Part shown: positions 33,030-41,681 of the stretch, piece by piece
How the letters are laid out: every line of letters begins with the position of its first letter
How positions within the stretch are numbered: the first letter of the stretch is position 1
Source: Paraburkholderia kirstenboschensis
GTDB taxonomy: Bacteria; Pseudomonadota; Gammaproteobacteria; Burkholderiales; Burkholderiaceae
Length of the DNA: 64,000 nucleotides
NCBI RefSeq assembly: GCF_904848585.1
Contig: NZ_CAJHCR010000013.1
Location: forward strand, 124,001-188,000
Reading direction: 5' to 3'
The notes under the pieces: generated by a model
Told to the model about the DNA's origin: nothing
Databases searched by the model: none
The model's input: only the letters and a program-made list of their open reading frames with translations
Position numbers and translations under genes: made by a program

Positions 33030-34249
33030 TGCAAGCCCGTCCCCTCGAAGGTATTCGCGTCGTCGATTACAGCCACTTTCTTGCCGGCCCTTATGTCGGA
33101 CGATGCCTCGCGGCACTCGGCGCGGAAGTCATCAAGGTCGAGCGTCCCGGCAGCGGCGATGCCGGTCGTCAGCACGCCACGATTCTCGACGATCAGCAGA
33201 GCGCCTATTTCCTGCAGCTCAATATGGGCAAGCGCGGCGTCAGCGTCGACATGAAAGATCCGCGCGGCAAGGCATTCATGCAGCGTCTGTGCGATTCGGC
33301 AGATGTGTTCATCGAGAACTATCGGCCGGGCGCGCTCGATAAGCTCGGCCTCGGCTATGCCGCGCTGTCCGAGCGCAATCCGGGCCTCGTCTACTGCTCG
33401 ATTTCGGCGTATGGACACACTGGACCAGACGCGCATCGCGCGGGCTTTGGTCTCATCGCCGAGGCGAAGAGCGGCATCATGCAGATGATCGGCAATCCCG
33501 GTGAGCCGCCGCCGCTCATGCGCATTTCGCTCGGCGACATGTACACCGGCATTCACGCGGTTGCTGCGATTAATGCCGCGCTGCTGGGCCGGGCGAAGAG
33601 CGGACGCGGTCAGCATATCGACATGGCGTTGTACGACACGCTGTTCTCCATGCACGAATACGCGGTCCAGTGCTACACCATGCAAGGCGTGGTGCCGGAG
33701 CAAACCGGTCACGACATGCCGACATCGACGTTATATGGCGTGTTCCGCGCGTCCGATGGCGATCTCGTCATCGCCGCCCAGGTGGATGATTCGTGGAAGC
33801 GATTCGCAACGGTCGTCGAGCAGCACGGCGGTCCGGCCGGCTTCGGCGCCGATGCGCGGTTTCATAGCCTGAACGGCCGCAACGCAAATCGTGAAGCCAT
33901 TCTGTCGGTCGTGACACCGTGGGTGGCGGCGCGCTCCGTTGCGGAGGTGCTGGCGCTGCTCGACAGCGTCGATGTCCCGAGCGCGAAGGTTCAGCGCATC
34001 GACGAGGTCGTCGCCGATCCGCAGATCGTCGCGCGCGGCATGGTGATCGAGCAGGAGCATCCGCGCTTCGGAAAACTGCGGCTTCCGAACCTGCCGTTCC
34101 GCTTCTCCGACTGCGACACGTCCATCCGCGAAGTGGGCCCCGACCTCGGTCAGCACAACGCGGAAGTCGCGCAATCGCTGGGCTTTAGCGCAGCGGAAAT
34201 CGACGCGATGCAGACCGATGGCGTGCTGTTTTCGAAACCGGGTGCGTGA
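33029..34249 (+). CDS. Class III CoA-transferase (CaiB/BaiF family)
   Basis: A 406-residue formyl-CoA-transferase-type enzyme. Landmarks are the opening GIRVVDYSHFLAGPYVGRCLAALGAEVIKVE, YRPGALDKLGLGY, the catalytic Asp in RISLGDMYTGIHA and GRGQHIDMALYDTL. It transfers CoA between carboxylic acids in the cytoplasm without ATP. With the MaoC gene before it, it suggests that one intermediate of the pathway is activated to a CoA thioester. Both ends are coupled to their neighbours by overlapping stop/start codons. Confidence 0.9.
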   Translation: MQARPLEGIRVVDYSHFLAGPYVGRCLAALGAEVIKVERPGSGDAGRQHATILDDQQSAYFLQLNMGKRGVSVDMKDPRGKAFMQRLCDSADVFIENYRPGALDKLGLGYAALSERNPGLVYCSISAYGHTGPDAHRAGFGLIAEAKSGIMQMIGNPGEPPPLMRISLGDMYTGIHAVAAINAALLGRAKSGRGQHIDMALYDTLFSMHEYAVQCYTMQGVVPEQTGHDMPTSTLYGVFRASDGDLVIAAQVDDSWKRFATVVEQHGGPAGFGADARFHSLNGRNANREAILSVVTPWVAARSVAEVLALLDSVDVPSAKVQRIDEVVADPQIVARGMVIEQEHPRFGKLRLPNLPFRFSDCDTSIREVGPDLGQHNAEVAQSLGFSAAEIDAMQTDGVLFSKPGA

Positions 34250-35082
34250 TGAGCGATCGATACGCGGTAATCGGCAATCCGATCGGGCATACGAAATCGC
34301 CCCTGATCCATGGTCTTTTCGCAGAGGAGACCGGACAGGACATGACGTATGGCGCCATCGAAGGGCCGCTGGAACCGGCCGATGCCTTCGCAGATACGGT
34401 GAGAACCTTCATTGCGGCGGGCGGCAAGGGCATGAACGTCACCGCGCCCTTCAAGCTGCAAGCGTTCGCCATGGCCGACGAGCGCAGCGAAAGGGCCGCG
34501 CTCGCGGGGGCGGTCAACGCGATGAAGTTCGAGAACGGCCGCATCGTGGCCGAGAACTTCGACGGCGTGGGCCTTGTGCGTGACATCGAAATCAACCTGC
34601 ATCAGCCGATGGCGGGCAAGCGCGTGCTCGTCCTGGGCGCGGGCGGTGCGGTGCGCGGCGCGTTGCTCCCCTTCATTGCGGCGCGGCCTGCGCGACTCGT
34701 CATCGCCAACCGGAATGTGGAGAAAGCAAGGGCGCTAGTCGGTCAGGTGGCGGCGGACGCAACGCTGACCGCGTGCGGCTATGCGGAGCTTGAATCGATG
34801 GAACAGTTCGACCTCGTTGTCAACGCGACGTCCGCGAGCCTGACCGGGCAACTGCCGCCCGTTCCGCCGGGCGTCTTCAGCGCGAGCGGCACAGCCTATG
34901 AACTCGCGTACGGAAAGGGCCTCACGCCGTTCCTGCGGCTCGCGCGCAATGCTGGTGTGCAAGGCATCGCCGATGGCGTCGGCATGCTGGTGGAACAGGC
35001 CGCCGAAGCATTCGCATGGTGGCGGGGCGTTCGTCCGCGCACGCACGCGATCATCGACCGTCTCACCGTTCCGCTCGATTGA
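34249..35082 (+). CDS. Shikimate/quinate dehydrogenase-family enzyme (AroE-like)
   Basis: A 277-residue AroE-fold protein. It keeps the substrate loop GNPIGHTKSPLIH, the catalytic Lys in GMNVTAPFK, AGAVNAM, the catalytic Asp in ENFDGVGL and the NADP-type fold motif GAGGAVRG, and ends GVGMLVEQAAEAF. Differences from E. coli AroE are Thr for the first Ser of HSKSP and Phe for Thr in NTDGVGL. Its place in a catabolic operon with a type II dehydroquinase and a ShiA-like transporter suggests it oxidises a quinate- or shikimate-like acid rather than serving biosynthesis. The ATG at 34249 overlaps the previous stop. Confidence 0.86.
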   Translation: MSDRYAVIGNPIGHTKSPLIHGLFAEETGQDMTYGAIEGPLEPADAFADTVRTFIAAGGKGMNVTAPFKLQAFAMADERSERAALAGAVNAMKFENGRIVAENFDGVGLVRDIEINLHQPMAGKRVLVLGAGGAVRGALLPFIAARPARLVIANRNVEKARALVGQVAADATLTACGYAELESMEQFDLVVNATSASLTGQLPPVPPGVFSASGTAYELAYGKGLTPFLRLARNAGVQGIADGVGMLVEQAAEAFAWWRGVRPRTHAIIDRLTVPLD

Positions 35083-35279
35083 TGTGACGAGGCAACGCCG
35101 CGGTTCGGCCGTGGCTTACAACCTCGCCGTCGTCACTGGCAGCAGCGCGCCGTTCGCCGCGATGTTGATTCAGGCACATACCAATGGCGCGACCTGACCG
35201 ATCGTTGTATTCAGTATCGTGTTCGATCTGATTTCGATGTGGCCGATTCACGCTGGCCCCGAAAGCCATGGAGAGTGGT

Positions 35280-36332
35280 ATGACGAAAACGCGTATCGCC
35301 GTGGCGGGTGCCGGCTATATCGGTCTGGAACATATTCGTGTCGCCCGCGAAAGCGAGACTTGCGTCCTCTCGGCGGTGGTCGATCCGTCCGACGCGGCGG
35401 ACGCCATTGCCGCGAAAGCAGGCGTGCCCCATTACCGCTCGCTCGACGAACTCTTCGAGAGGGATCGTCCAGACGGCGTGGTCCTTGCAACGCCGAACAC
35501 CCTTCACGTAGACCACGCGCGCTCGAGCATGCAGGCCGGCGTGCCGATGCTGCTGGAGAAGCCCATCGCCCCCACGGTCGAGCAGGCGGAAGCACTCGTT
35601 GCCGATGTCGACCGCTACGGCGTGAGCGTGTTGATCGGTCATCATCGCGCACACAGTCCGATCATGGCGCGCGCGAAGGAGATCATCGACGAAGGAAGGC
35701 TCGGGTCGCTAGTCGCGGTGATGGGTAGCGCAATGTTCTTCAAGCCCGATCAGTACTTCGCGGACGCGCCATGGCGGAAGGAACCGGGCGCAGGCCCGAT
35801 CCTGCTCAACATGATTCACGAGATCCATAACCTGCGGATGCTGTGCGGCGACATCGTGGCGGTGCAGGCGTTTTCGTCGAACGCGACGCGCGGCTTTGCA
35901 GTCGAGGATACCGTCGCTGTTAATTTGCGTTTTGCGAGCGGCGCACTCGGCACGTTTCTTTTGTCGGATACCGCCGCCAGCGCGCGCAGTTGGGAACAGA
36001 CCTCGCAAGAGAACACTGCCTATACGTCGTATGCCGATGAAGACTGCTATGTGATTGCCGGCACCTTCGGATCATTGTCGATTCCCACCATGCGCCTCAA
36101 GACCTACGCAAAAGCCGAGGATCGATCCTGGTGGAAGCCGTTCAATGTCAGTGTGGCCGACATGACGCGCGGCGATCCGCTCAAGTATCAAATGGAACAC
36201 TTCGGGCAAGTCGTGCGAGGCGAAGCAAAACCGATCGTCACCGCGCGCGACGGCCTGCAAAATCTGCGCATCACCGAGGCGATCGTGAAAGCCGCGAAAA
36301 CCGGCGCAGTCGTCGAGACGACGCCACTCTAA
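35280..36332 (+). CDS. Gfo/Idh/MocA-family oxidoreductase
   Basis: A 350-residue NAD(P)-dependent oxidoreductase. The N-terminal Rossmann fold begins IAVAGAGYIGLEHIRVA, followed by GVVLATPNTLH and the catalytic-lysine motif LLEKPIAPTVEQAE. The C-terminal domain shows ILLNMIHEIHNLRMLCG, with the family His. Members oxidise sugars, inositols and cyclic polyols. It starts 197 bases after the AroE-like gene, the only sizeable gap in this operon, so an internal promoter is possible. The ATG at 35280 is preferred to an in-frame ATG four codons upstream. Confidence 0.88.
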   Translation: MTKTRIAVAGAGYIGLEHIRVARESETCVLSAVVDPSDAADAIAAKAGVPHYRSLDELFERDRPDGVVLATPNTLHVDHARSSMQAGVPMLLEKPIAPTVEQAEALVADVDRYGVSVLIGHHRAHSPIMARAKEIIDEGRLGSLVAVMGSAMFFKPDQYFADAPWRKEPGAGPILLNMIHEIHNLRMLCGDIVAVQAFSSNATRGFAVEDTVAVNLRFASGALGTFLLSDTAASARSWEQTSQENTAYTSYADEDCYVIAGTFGSLSIPTMRLKTYAKAEDRSWWKPFNVSVADMTRGDPLKYQMEHFGQVVRGEAKPIVTARDGLQNLRITEAIVKAAKTGAVVETTPL

Positions 36333-36351
36333 ACCTGGATACGGATAACCG

Positions 36352-36789
36352 ATGAAATCTTTCCTCATGCTGCACGGCATCAACCACAACATGTTCGGCA
36401 AGCGCGATCCCGTTCAATACGGAACGGCCACGCTCGCCGACATCGATGCTCAACTTCAGGCGCTAGCCAACGAGCTTGGCGTCACGGTCGAGAGCTATCA
36501 GACCAACAGCGAAGGCGACATGTGTTCGCGGATCCATCAAGCCTTCGTCGATAAAGTCGATGGCGTGCTCATCAATGCGGGCGCGTGGACGCACTATAGC
36601 TATGGCATCCGCGACGCGCTCGCCATACTGACGGTGCCCATCGTCGAGATTCATATGTCGAACATCCACGCGCGCGAAGCCTTTCGCCATCATTCAGTGT
36701 TCGCCGAAATCGTGAAGGGGCAAATCTGCGGCTTCGGCATCGACAGTTATTCGCTTGGACTGCGGGCGGCGGTGTCGGCGGCGGCCTGA
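36352..36789 (+). CDS. aroQ: Type II 3-dehydroquinate dehydratase (AroQ-like)
   Basis: A 145-residue dodecameric-type dehydroquinase. Against the known M. tuberculosis enzyme the active-site set is complete: Asn in HGINHN, Arg and Tyr in GKRDPVQYG, Asn and His in INAGAWTH, His in VEIHMSN, and Arg in NIHAREAFRHHS. The normally invariant GPNLN loop is altered to GINHN, which suggests a divergent paralogue. It should convert 3-dehydroquinate, or a close analogue, to the dehydroshikimate form. It follows the Gfo/Idh gene by 19 bases and closes the operon. Confidence 0.87.
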   Translation: MKSFLMLHGINHNMFGKRDPVQYGTATLADIDAQLQALANELGVTVESYQTNSEGDMCSRIHQAFVDKVDGVLINAGAWTHYSYGIRDALAILTVPIVEIHMSNIHAREAFRHHSVFAEIVKGQICGFGIDSYSLGLRAAVSAAA

Positions 36790-36908
36790 TATTTGATGCG
36801 TCGGCCCATGCGCGGCGCAGGAACGCGGCCCTTTCTCGCATTGATGTGACGGGGTCGAAGTTGATGCCGCATTCGCGGCTCCTGGTGTTGCGTTGACGAG
36901 AAGGCACG

Positions 36909-36936
36909 AACGGGCGCATCGACTGATGCGCCCGTT
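36909..36936. terminator. Perfect hairpin between convergent genes, likely bidirectional terminator
   Basis: AACGGGCGCATC pairs perfectly with GATGCGCCCGTT around a four-base loop, giving a 12 base-pair stem. T/A bases follow the G+C-rich core on both strands. It lies between the aroQ stop (36789) and the end of the convergent transporter gene (36945). Confidence 0.75.
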
Positions 36937-36944
36937 TATGCGCA

Positions 36945-38390
36945 TCAGCGCGTTTGCACGAGCGCTTTCGCGAGTCTTGCTTCGCCCAATGCCTCTTCGC
37001 GAAGCTGACCGTATTGTTCCTTTGGAATCGGCACCGCGTCCTTCTTCCCAAGGTCGTCGAGACGCACGCGATACGTTTCTCGCGCACTCCATGCGGACAG
37101 CGCCGAGACGATCGTGGCGCCCAGCGTGATCGAGCCGATCATCAGCGGCACATTGTGCGATCCCGGCGGCGCGACTGCCGCGAAGAGCGCGGGAAGCAGC
37201 GCGGTAATGGTCGTCCCGATGTTCTGTGCGATCGCCATCGCGGAGACGCGAAAGCGCGTGGGGAACAGTTCCGGATAGTAGCCGGGGAAGACCGCGTTAT
37301 AGCCTTGGTAGACCACGCCCCACATGAGTATCGACATCACAAAGGCAACTGGCAGGTTGTGAATGCTGATCGCATACAGATAAGCGAACGAAAGAAGACC
37401 GGAACAGAGCGCGCCGAAGATCATCGGCGTCCTCCGCCCGATGCGGTCCGAGAGATTGCCGACATACGGAATGACGAGCACCGCCACGATGTTGCCGACC
37501 ACCGGAATCCACAGATACACGCTCGCATGGAAGTTGATGCCATAGGCGGGCTGCACCGCATACGCAGCGCCGAAGATTGTGGTGACGACCGGTATCACGT
37601 TCATGAACGCCATGCACATGACGCGAAGCATGTCAGGCCAGCTGTACTTGAACGCTTCGAGGACTGGCGCACGCGCGACCTGACCGCTCGCGTCTTCCTT
37701 CGCAAATGCGGCCGTTTCGTCGACTTCACGTCGAATGATGAAGCCTGCAATCAGGACGACCGCGCTGAGCAGGAACGGAATGCGCCAGCCCCATGCGACG
37801 AAGGCGTCTTCCGGCATGTAGTACGCAAGCGGCAGGAAGACGGCGGCGGCCAGAATCTGACCGGCTTGCACACCTTGCAACGTGAAGCTCGCAAAGTAGC
37901 CGCGTCGGCCGAATGGGGCCTGTTCCATGATCATCGAACTGGCGCCTGAGATTTCGCCTGCGACGGCAAAGCCTTGAACCAGGCGCAAAATCACCAGCAG
38001 CGCCGGCGCGAGCATGCCGACCGATTGATACGTGGGCAAAAAGCCGACGGCCATCGTGGAAAAACCCATCAGGAACATGCAAATCAGGAGCACGGTCTTG
38101 CGCCCGTGGGTATCGCCCCAATGACCAAGAACGAACGCGCCGATGGGCCGCGCCACATACCCCACGCCATACGTCGCCAGCGAGGCCACGATCGCGATTT
38201 TTGGATCGCCTTTGGGAAAGAAGATCTGAGGAAAGATCAACGCCGCAGCTTGCGCGTAAATAAAGAAGTCGTAGTACTCGAGCGCGGAACCTATCCAGCC
38301 GCTTGCTCGCGCTTTCCGTGCCTGTTTGCGCGCTCTTTCATCCAGGCGCCCGTCAATTGCGCCGCCTTGCCGCGGCATTCCTTTGTCCAT
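36945..38390 (-). CDS. MFS transporter, metabolite:H+ symporter (ShiA/KgtP-like)
   Basis: A 481-residue, 12-helix major facilitator of the MHS group. It starts after a cytoplasmic Arg-rich segment with WIGSALEYYDFFIYAQAAAL, and carries the MFS motif between TM2 and TM3 (GHWGDTHGRK), RLVQGFAVAGEISGA, and the second-half motif LSDRIGRRTP. E. coli ShiA (shikimate) shows the same layout. The ATG at 38390 has an AGGAGA site. It is convergent with the operon at 31-37 kb and divergent from the LysR gene, and is the probable importer for that pathway. Confidence 0.88.
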   Translation of the reverse strand: MDKGMPRQGGAIDGRLDERARKQARKARASGWIGSALEYYDFFIYAQAAALIFPQIFFPKGDPKIAIVASLATYGVGYVARPIGAFVLGHWGDTHGRKTVLLICMFLMGFSTMAVGFLPTYQSVGMLAPALLVILRLVQGFAVAGEISGASSMIMEQAPFGRRGYFASFTLQGVQAGQILAAAVFLPLAYYMPEDAFVAWGWRIPFLLSAVVLIAGFIIRREVDETAAFAKEDASGQVARAPVLEAFKYSWPDMLRVMCMAFMNVIPVVTTIFGAAYAVQPAYGINFHASVYLWIPVVGNIVAVLVIPYVGNLSDRIGRRTPMIFGALCSGLLSFAYLYAISIHNLPVAFVMSILMWGVVYQGYNAVFPGYYPELFPTRFRVSAMAIAQNIGTTITALLPALFAAVAPPGSHNVPLMIGSITLGATIVSALSAWSARETYRVRLDDLGKKDAVPIPKEQYGQLREEALGEARLAKALVQTR

Positions 38391-38519
38391 GAACGTCTCC
38401 TGATTTTGAATTGACTGGAGCAGCATCGTCGGCTGCATCTCTGGCGGCTCGAACGTGGCCGTTCGCACGCAACGGCGCGCTTTCGTGCCCAAATCAAGAT
38501 ACGGGGATGGACCCCTAGG

Positions 38520-38551
38520 CGCAATGCAATGGATACAATGACGGCATTGCG
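38520..38551. promoter_or_regulatory. LysR-site dyad upstream of the transporter
   Basis: CGCAATG and CATTGCG face each other across 18 bases, 16 bases before the LysR start at 38567 and about 130 bases upstream of the transporter start. It is a candidate autoregulatory and activator site for the LysR protein. Confidence 0.5.
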
Positions 38552-38566
38552 TTGGACAATACCGCC

Positions 38567-39472
38567 ATGAGCACATCCGAACTACCCGATCTCAAGCTGC
38601 TCCAGCTATTCGATCTGCTGTACGACGTGCGCAGCGTCACGCGGGCTGCAGATCAACTCGGACAGAGTCAGCCCACGGTTAGCATCTGGCTGGGACGTCT
38701 GCGCGAACATCTGCAAGACCCATTGTTCGTCCGCACGCCGGGCGGCATGACGCCGACACCCCAGGCGGACGCACTGATCGGACCGTGCAGGGAGATACTG
38801 GAGTCGCTTCGCCGATTTTCCGCATGGGAAATTTCATTCGACGCGACTACGGCGAAGCGCCGCTTTCGTATTTGCATGACCGATGCCAGTCACATCACGC
38901 TGCTTCCGCGCATGCTGGCACATGTACGCGCGCATGCGCCGGGCATTCGGCTGGAAGCCGCGAGAATCGATGGAAATACGGAGCGCGCGCTGGAATCCGG
39001 CGAGGCCGATCTGGCGATCGGGCATGTACCGTGGCTCGGCAGCGGGATGTATCAGCAACAGCTTTATATGCAGGATTGGGTGTGCCTCGCCAATCCGAAT
39101 CACCCGCGCGTGCGCTCTAGGCTGAGCATGAAGCAGTACTGTAGCGAGGGGCACGTGATCATCGCCGCCGGGACGGGCGCGCAATTGCTGGAGCAGGCGC
39201 TGTTGCGCGAGAACATAGAACGCGATGTGGTGCTAGAGCTTCCGGGCATGCTCGGTCTGGGGTCAATCATCAAGTCGACGGATCTTATTGCCACGTTGCC
39301 GCGCAACATCGGGGAAACACTGGCAAGAGTGAACGATATCGCGGTCCATTCCTGTCCGTTTCCGGTCGATAAATTCGCGGTGCGGCAGCATTGGCACGCG
39401 AAGTACCATCACGAGGCAGGCAATCGCTGGTTGCGATCCGTTGTGGCCGATTTGTTTTCGAGTAGAAGTTAG
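38567..39472 (+). CDS. LysR-family regulator of the catabolic cluster
   Basis: A 301-residue LysR protein of the NodD/NahR-like branch (LQLFDLLYDVRSVTRAA, QSQPTVSIWLGRLREHLQDPLFVRT). A typical effector domain follows. The ATG at 38567 (MSTSELPDL) is chosen over an in-frame ATG five codons upstream that lies inside the dyad. It is divergent from the ShiA-like transporter and probably activates it; control of the operon starting at 31226 is inferred from co-location. Confidence 0.9.
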   Translation: MSTSELPDLKLLQLFDLLYDVRSVTRAADQLGQSQPTVSIWLGRLREHLQDPLFVRTPGGMTPTPQADALIGPCREILESLRRFSAWEISFDATTAKRRFRICMTDASHITLLPRMLAHVRAHAPGIRLEAARIDGNTERALESGEADLAIGHVPWLGSGMYQQQLYMQDWVCLANPNHPRVRSRLSMKQYCSEGHVIIAAGTGAQLLEQALLRENIERDVVLELPGMLGLGSIIKSTDLIATLPRNIGETLARVNDIAVHSCPFPVDKFAVRQHWHAKYHHEAGNRWLRSVVADLFSSRS

Positions 39473-39667
39473 TATCGCGTGAGTCGGCCAATACAAGGGC
39501 GGCTTTCCTGCTGCAACCACGCGTCGCTTAGGGTGCCCCGCAAATCTGTTATCTGGACCGACCGTGCGAATGGCGGCTGTGGGGTGCGTCGCGTTCTGTC
39601 GATACCAGCCATCCTGGTGGTGCAGGCCTCGGATACCAGTAGCATGAGTCAGTCACCGCATCGTCAG

Positions 39668-41275
39668 TCACGGTGCGGCGGCAGGAACTTCGCCATCGTT
39701 CAACGGATCGTCGGTGAGCTCATCTGCACCTACCTGGATTGCCCGCTCCGCCGCAGACTCGGTTGTCTTCCCTGAATCCGTGGACTGGCTGGGTGCTCCC
39801 GATGGGCGAACAGGCTCGCTGATAGCCGCGTCCAGCCGTGCTGAGACATACGGAAAGAACGGATTCGACGCGATGCGAAAGAGCGTATCCAGACTAAGAA
39901 TGAGTCCTCCCCGCTCTCCGCGTGGGACGAGAGTGCCCAGTGCGACGCCATACCTGGAGGCCGACGCCTCATCGGGGCGCGTCCCGTACAGTGGATCATC
40001 GGGGGGAAAGGGAATGGCGACGTGCGACAGGGAGAACACTTGTGACGGGTAAATGAGATCAAGCGCGCGGGTTTGCCAATGCAAGCTGCCCGGTTCCACC
40101 ACGCGCTCCTGCATGTTCTCGGAGCCGGACGCAGCATTTGCGATGACCGTGATCCGGTAGGCAACAGGTAAACGCGGCATCACGCGTGACAGTGCCAGCG
40201 GCGACGCAGGATTGAGGATCTGGCTTAGTTTCGCCCGCCGGTTCACGTCGAATAACACTAGCTCACTCCCGTTTGATGGGAGGTATGCGTACATTGCCGC
40301 AAGAATCGCCCGTGTGCTCACGGTCGAATCGATAACGGACTGGAATGTTAGTACTGGCGGAAGCGCTCGCAGTCGGTCCGCTCTCGCCAGACGAACCAGT
40401 TCCTCCTGCAATGCTGTTGTTAGCCGGTGAGATTGCGTCGCGCCATTCACCGGGAATGAGTTGTATTTGAAAGGATTGAATTCCGGCACTATGCCGAGCC
40501 AGGCAGCTTTCGCAAAAGGCGGCAGCAGCGCAGGAAGTGACGCAAGACCGGCAAAACGGGCGTACCGTGTCACGCCAATCATCGGTGAGAACAGAATGAT
40601 CCGTTGCGGACGGACCAGTCGACGATCTTCGAGACTATCCAGCGCGTACTTCATCGCAAGCGCACCACCATTCGAAAATCCGATCACGTGCAGCGGATGA
40701 CCTGGCCCGACACGATGCGCGGCTTCACGCATGGCCAGCCGCGTTGCTGCCATCCAGGTCTCCCAGTCGGTGTCGGTCAGCCCCGCCGGTACTGTTCCGT
40801 GACCTGGAAGACGAATGCCGATCGCAATGAACCCATGTGCGACGTAGATCCGTGCAATGTGCCGGAGGCTGTACGGAGAATCGGTCAAACCGTGCAGCAG
40901 CACGACAGCGCCCACCGGCTGCCCGGACGGTAGCATCTCGTACGAGCGGTTCCAGTCATGGTCAAAACGCGGCGGATAGACGGGGCTCTTTGCAAAGTAT
41001 CGATTTGATGCGACCTGCGCGGACGCCGGCAAACGATCAGTGACTTCACGGCGCACCTGTTGAAAAAGCAAGTCCTCATGCTTCAGATACGCATTCCAGT
41101 CGGAGTCGTCGATTTGCCCGGCAGTCAGCTCCTGCGGTACATAGGTATGCCAGAGTTCAAGCGGAGGACCCGTGCGCGAGTCGTACGCACGAAGGCCAAG
41201 TAGAAGTACAGACAATGCGGCGACGCACAGCAAAGCTAGCCACACCATTTTCACGAAGCGCGCACGTGGTTCCAT
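39668..41275 (-). CDS. Membrane-anchored alpha/beta hydrolase
   Basis: A 535-residue protein with one N-terminal membrane helix (MVWLALLCVAALSVLLLGL) followed by a serine-hydrolase domain on the periplasmic side. The oxyanion-hole strand is VVLLHGLTDSPYSLRHIA and the nucleophile elbow is VIGFSNGGALAMKYA. Late-triad residues probably lie near VIDSTVSTRA and LSHVAIPF. The C-terminal 40 residues are Ser/Thr/Glu-rich and look disordered. Monoacylglycerol-lipase-like enzymes are the nearest recognised group. It stands alone, more than 400 bases from the NuoN-like gene upstream. Confidence 0.8.
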   Translation of the reverse strand: MEPRARFVKMVWLALLCVAALSVLLLGLRAYDSRTGPPLELWHTYVPQELTAGQIDDSDWNAYLKHEDLLFQQVRREVTDRLPASAQVASNRYFAKSPVYPPRFDHDWNRSYEMLPSGQPVGAVVLLHGLTDSPYSLRHIARIYVAHGFIAIGIRLPGHGTVPAGLTDTDWETWMAATRLAMREAAHRVGPGHPLHVIGFSNGGALAMKYALDSLEDRRLVRPQRIILFSPMIGVTRYARFAGLASLPALLPPFAKAAWLGIVPEFNPFKYNSFPVNGATQSHRLTTALQEELVRLARADRLRALPPVLTFQSVIDSTVSTRAILAAMYAYLPSNGSELVLFDVNRRAKLSQILNPASPLALSRVMPRLPVAYRITVIANAASGSENMQERVVEPGSLHWQTRALDLIYPSQVFSLSHVAIPFPPDDPLYGTRPDEASASRYGVALGTLVPRGERGGLILSLDTLFRIASNPFFPYVSARLDAAISEPVRPSGAPSQSTDSGKTTESAAERAIQVGADELTDDPLNDGEVPAAAP

Positions 41276-41681
41276 TTTCCGGTATCTCGACGGTTACTCA
41301 TGCAATGACCAAACTATCCGGTCAGCACGATATGCATGTTGGCGTTCGTCTGGCTGTTGCTCCTGTTTCCAGCAAGGTGCGCGTCAAGGAACTGTTTCTT
41401 TGTGACCGGGACAGTCACGACGGGCGCACACCTGGAGGCTGATTAATAATCACTAGATGCCGGGAAGCCGGCGTTAGCAAGCATGTGACCTGAAAGAAAC
41501 GATCAGTTGAACAAGCCGCAACGAAAAGACCACGTACGCAACGCCCAGAGCAACCTGTAATGCAAGCTTGCACAAAAGAGCTGCATTGGCTTTTCACTGC
41601 GTCCCCCTCAACACTCTCAAACAATCTGCGTCTCGCTGGCTGGTCCAGTGAGGACTATGAAACGCCCACTTCCGGTCCACA
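41276..41681. other. Intergenic region with no visible gene
   Basis: About 400 bases between the NuoN-like stop and the hydrolase start, both on the minus strand. It should contain the hydrolase promoter. I see no RNA gene, strong hairpin or repeat. Confidence 0.35.
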
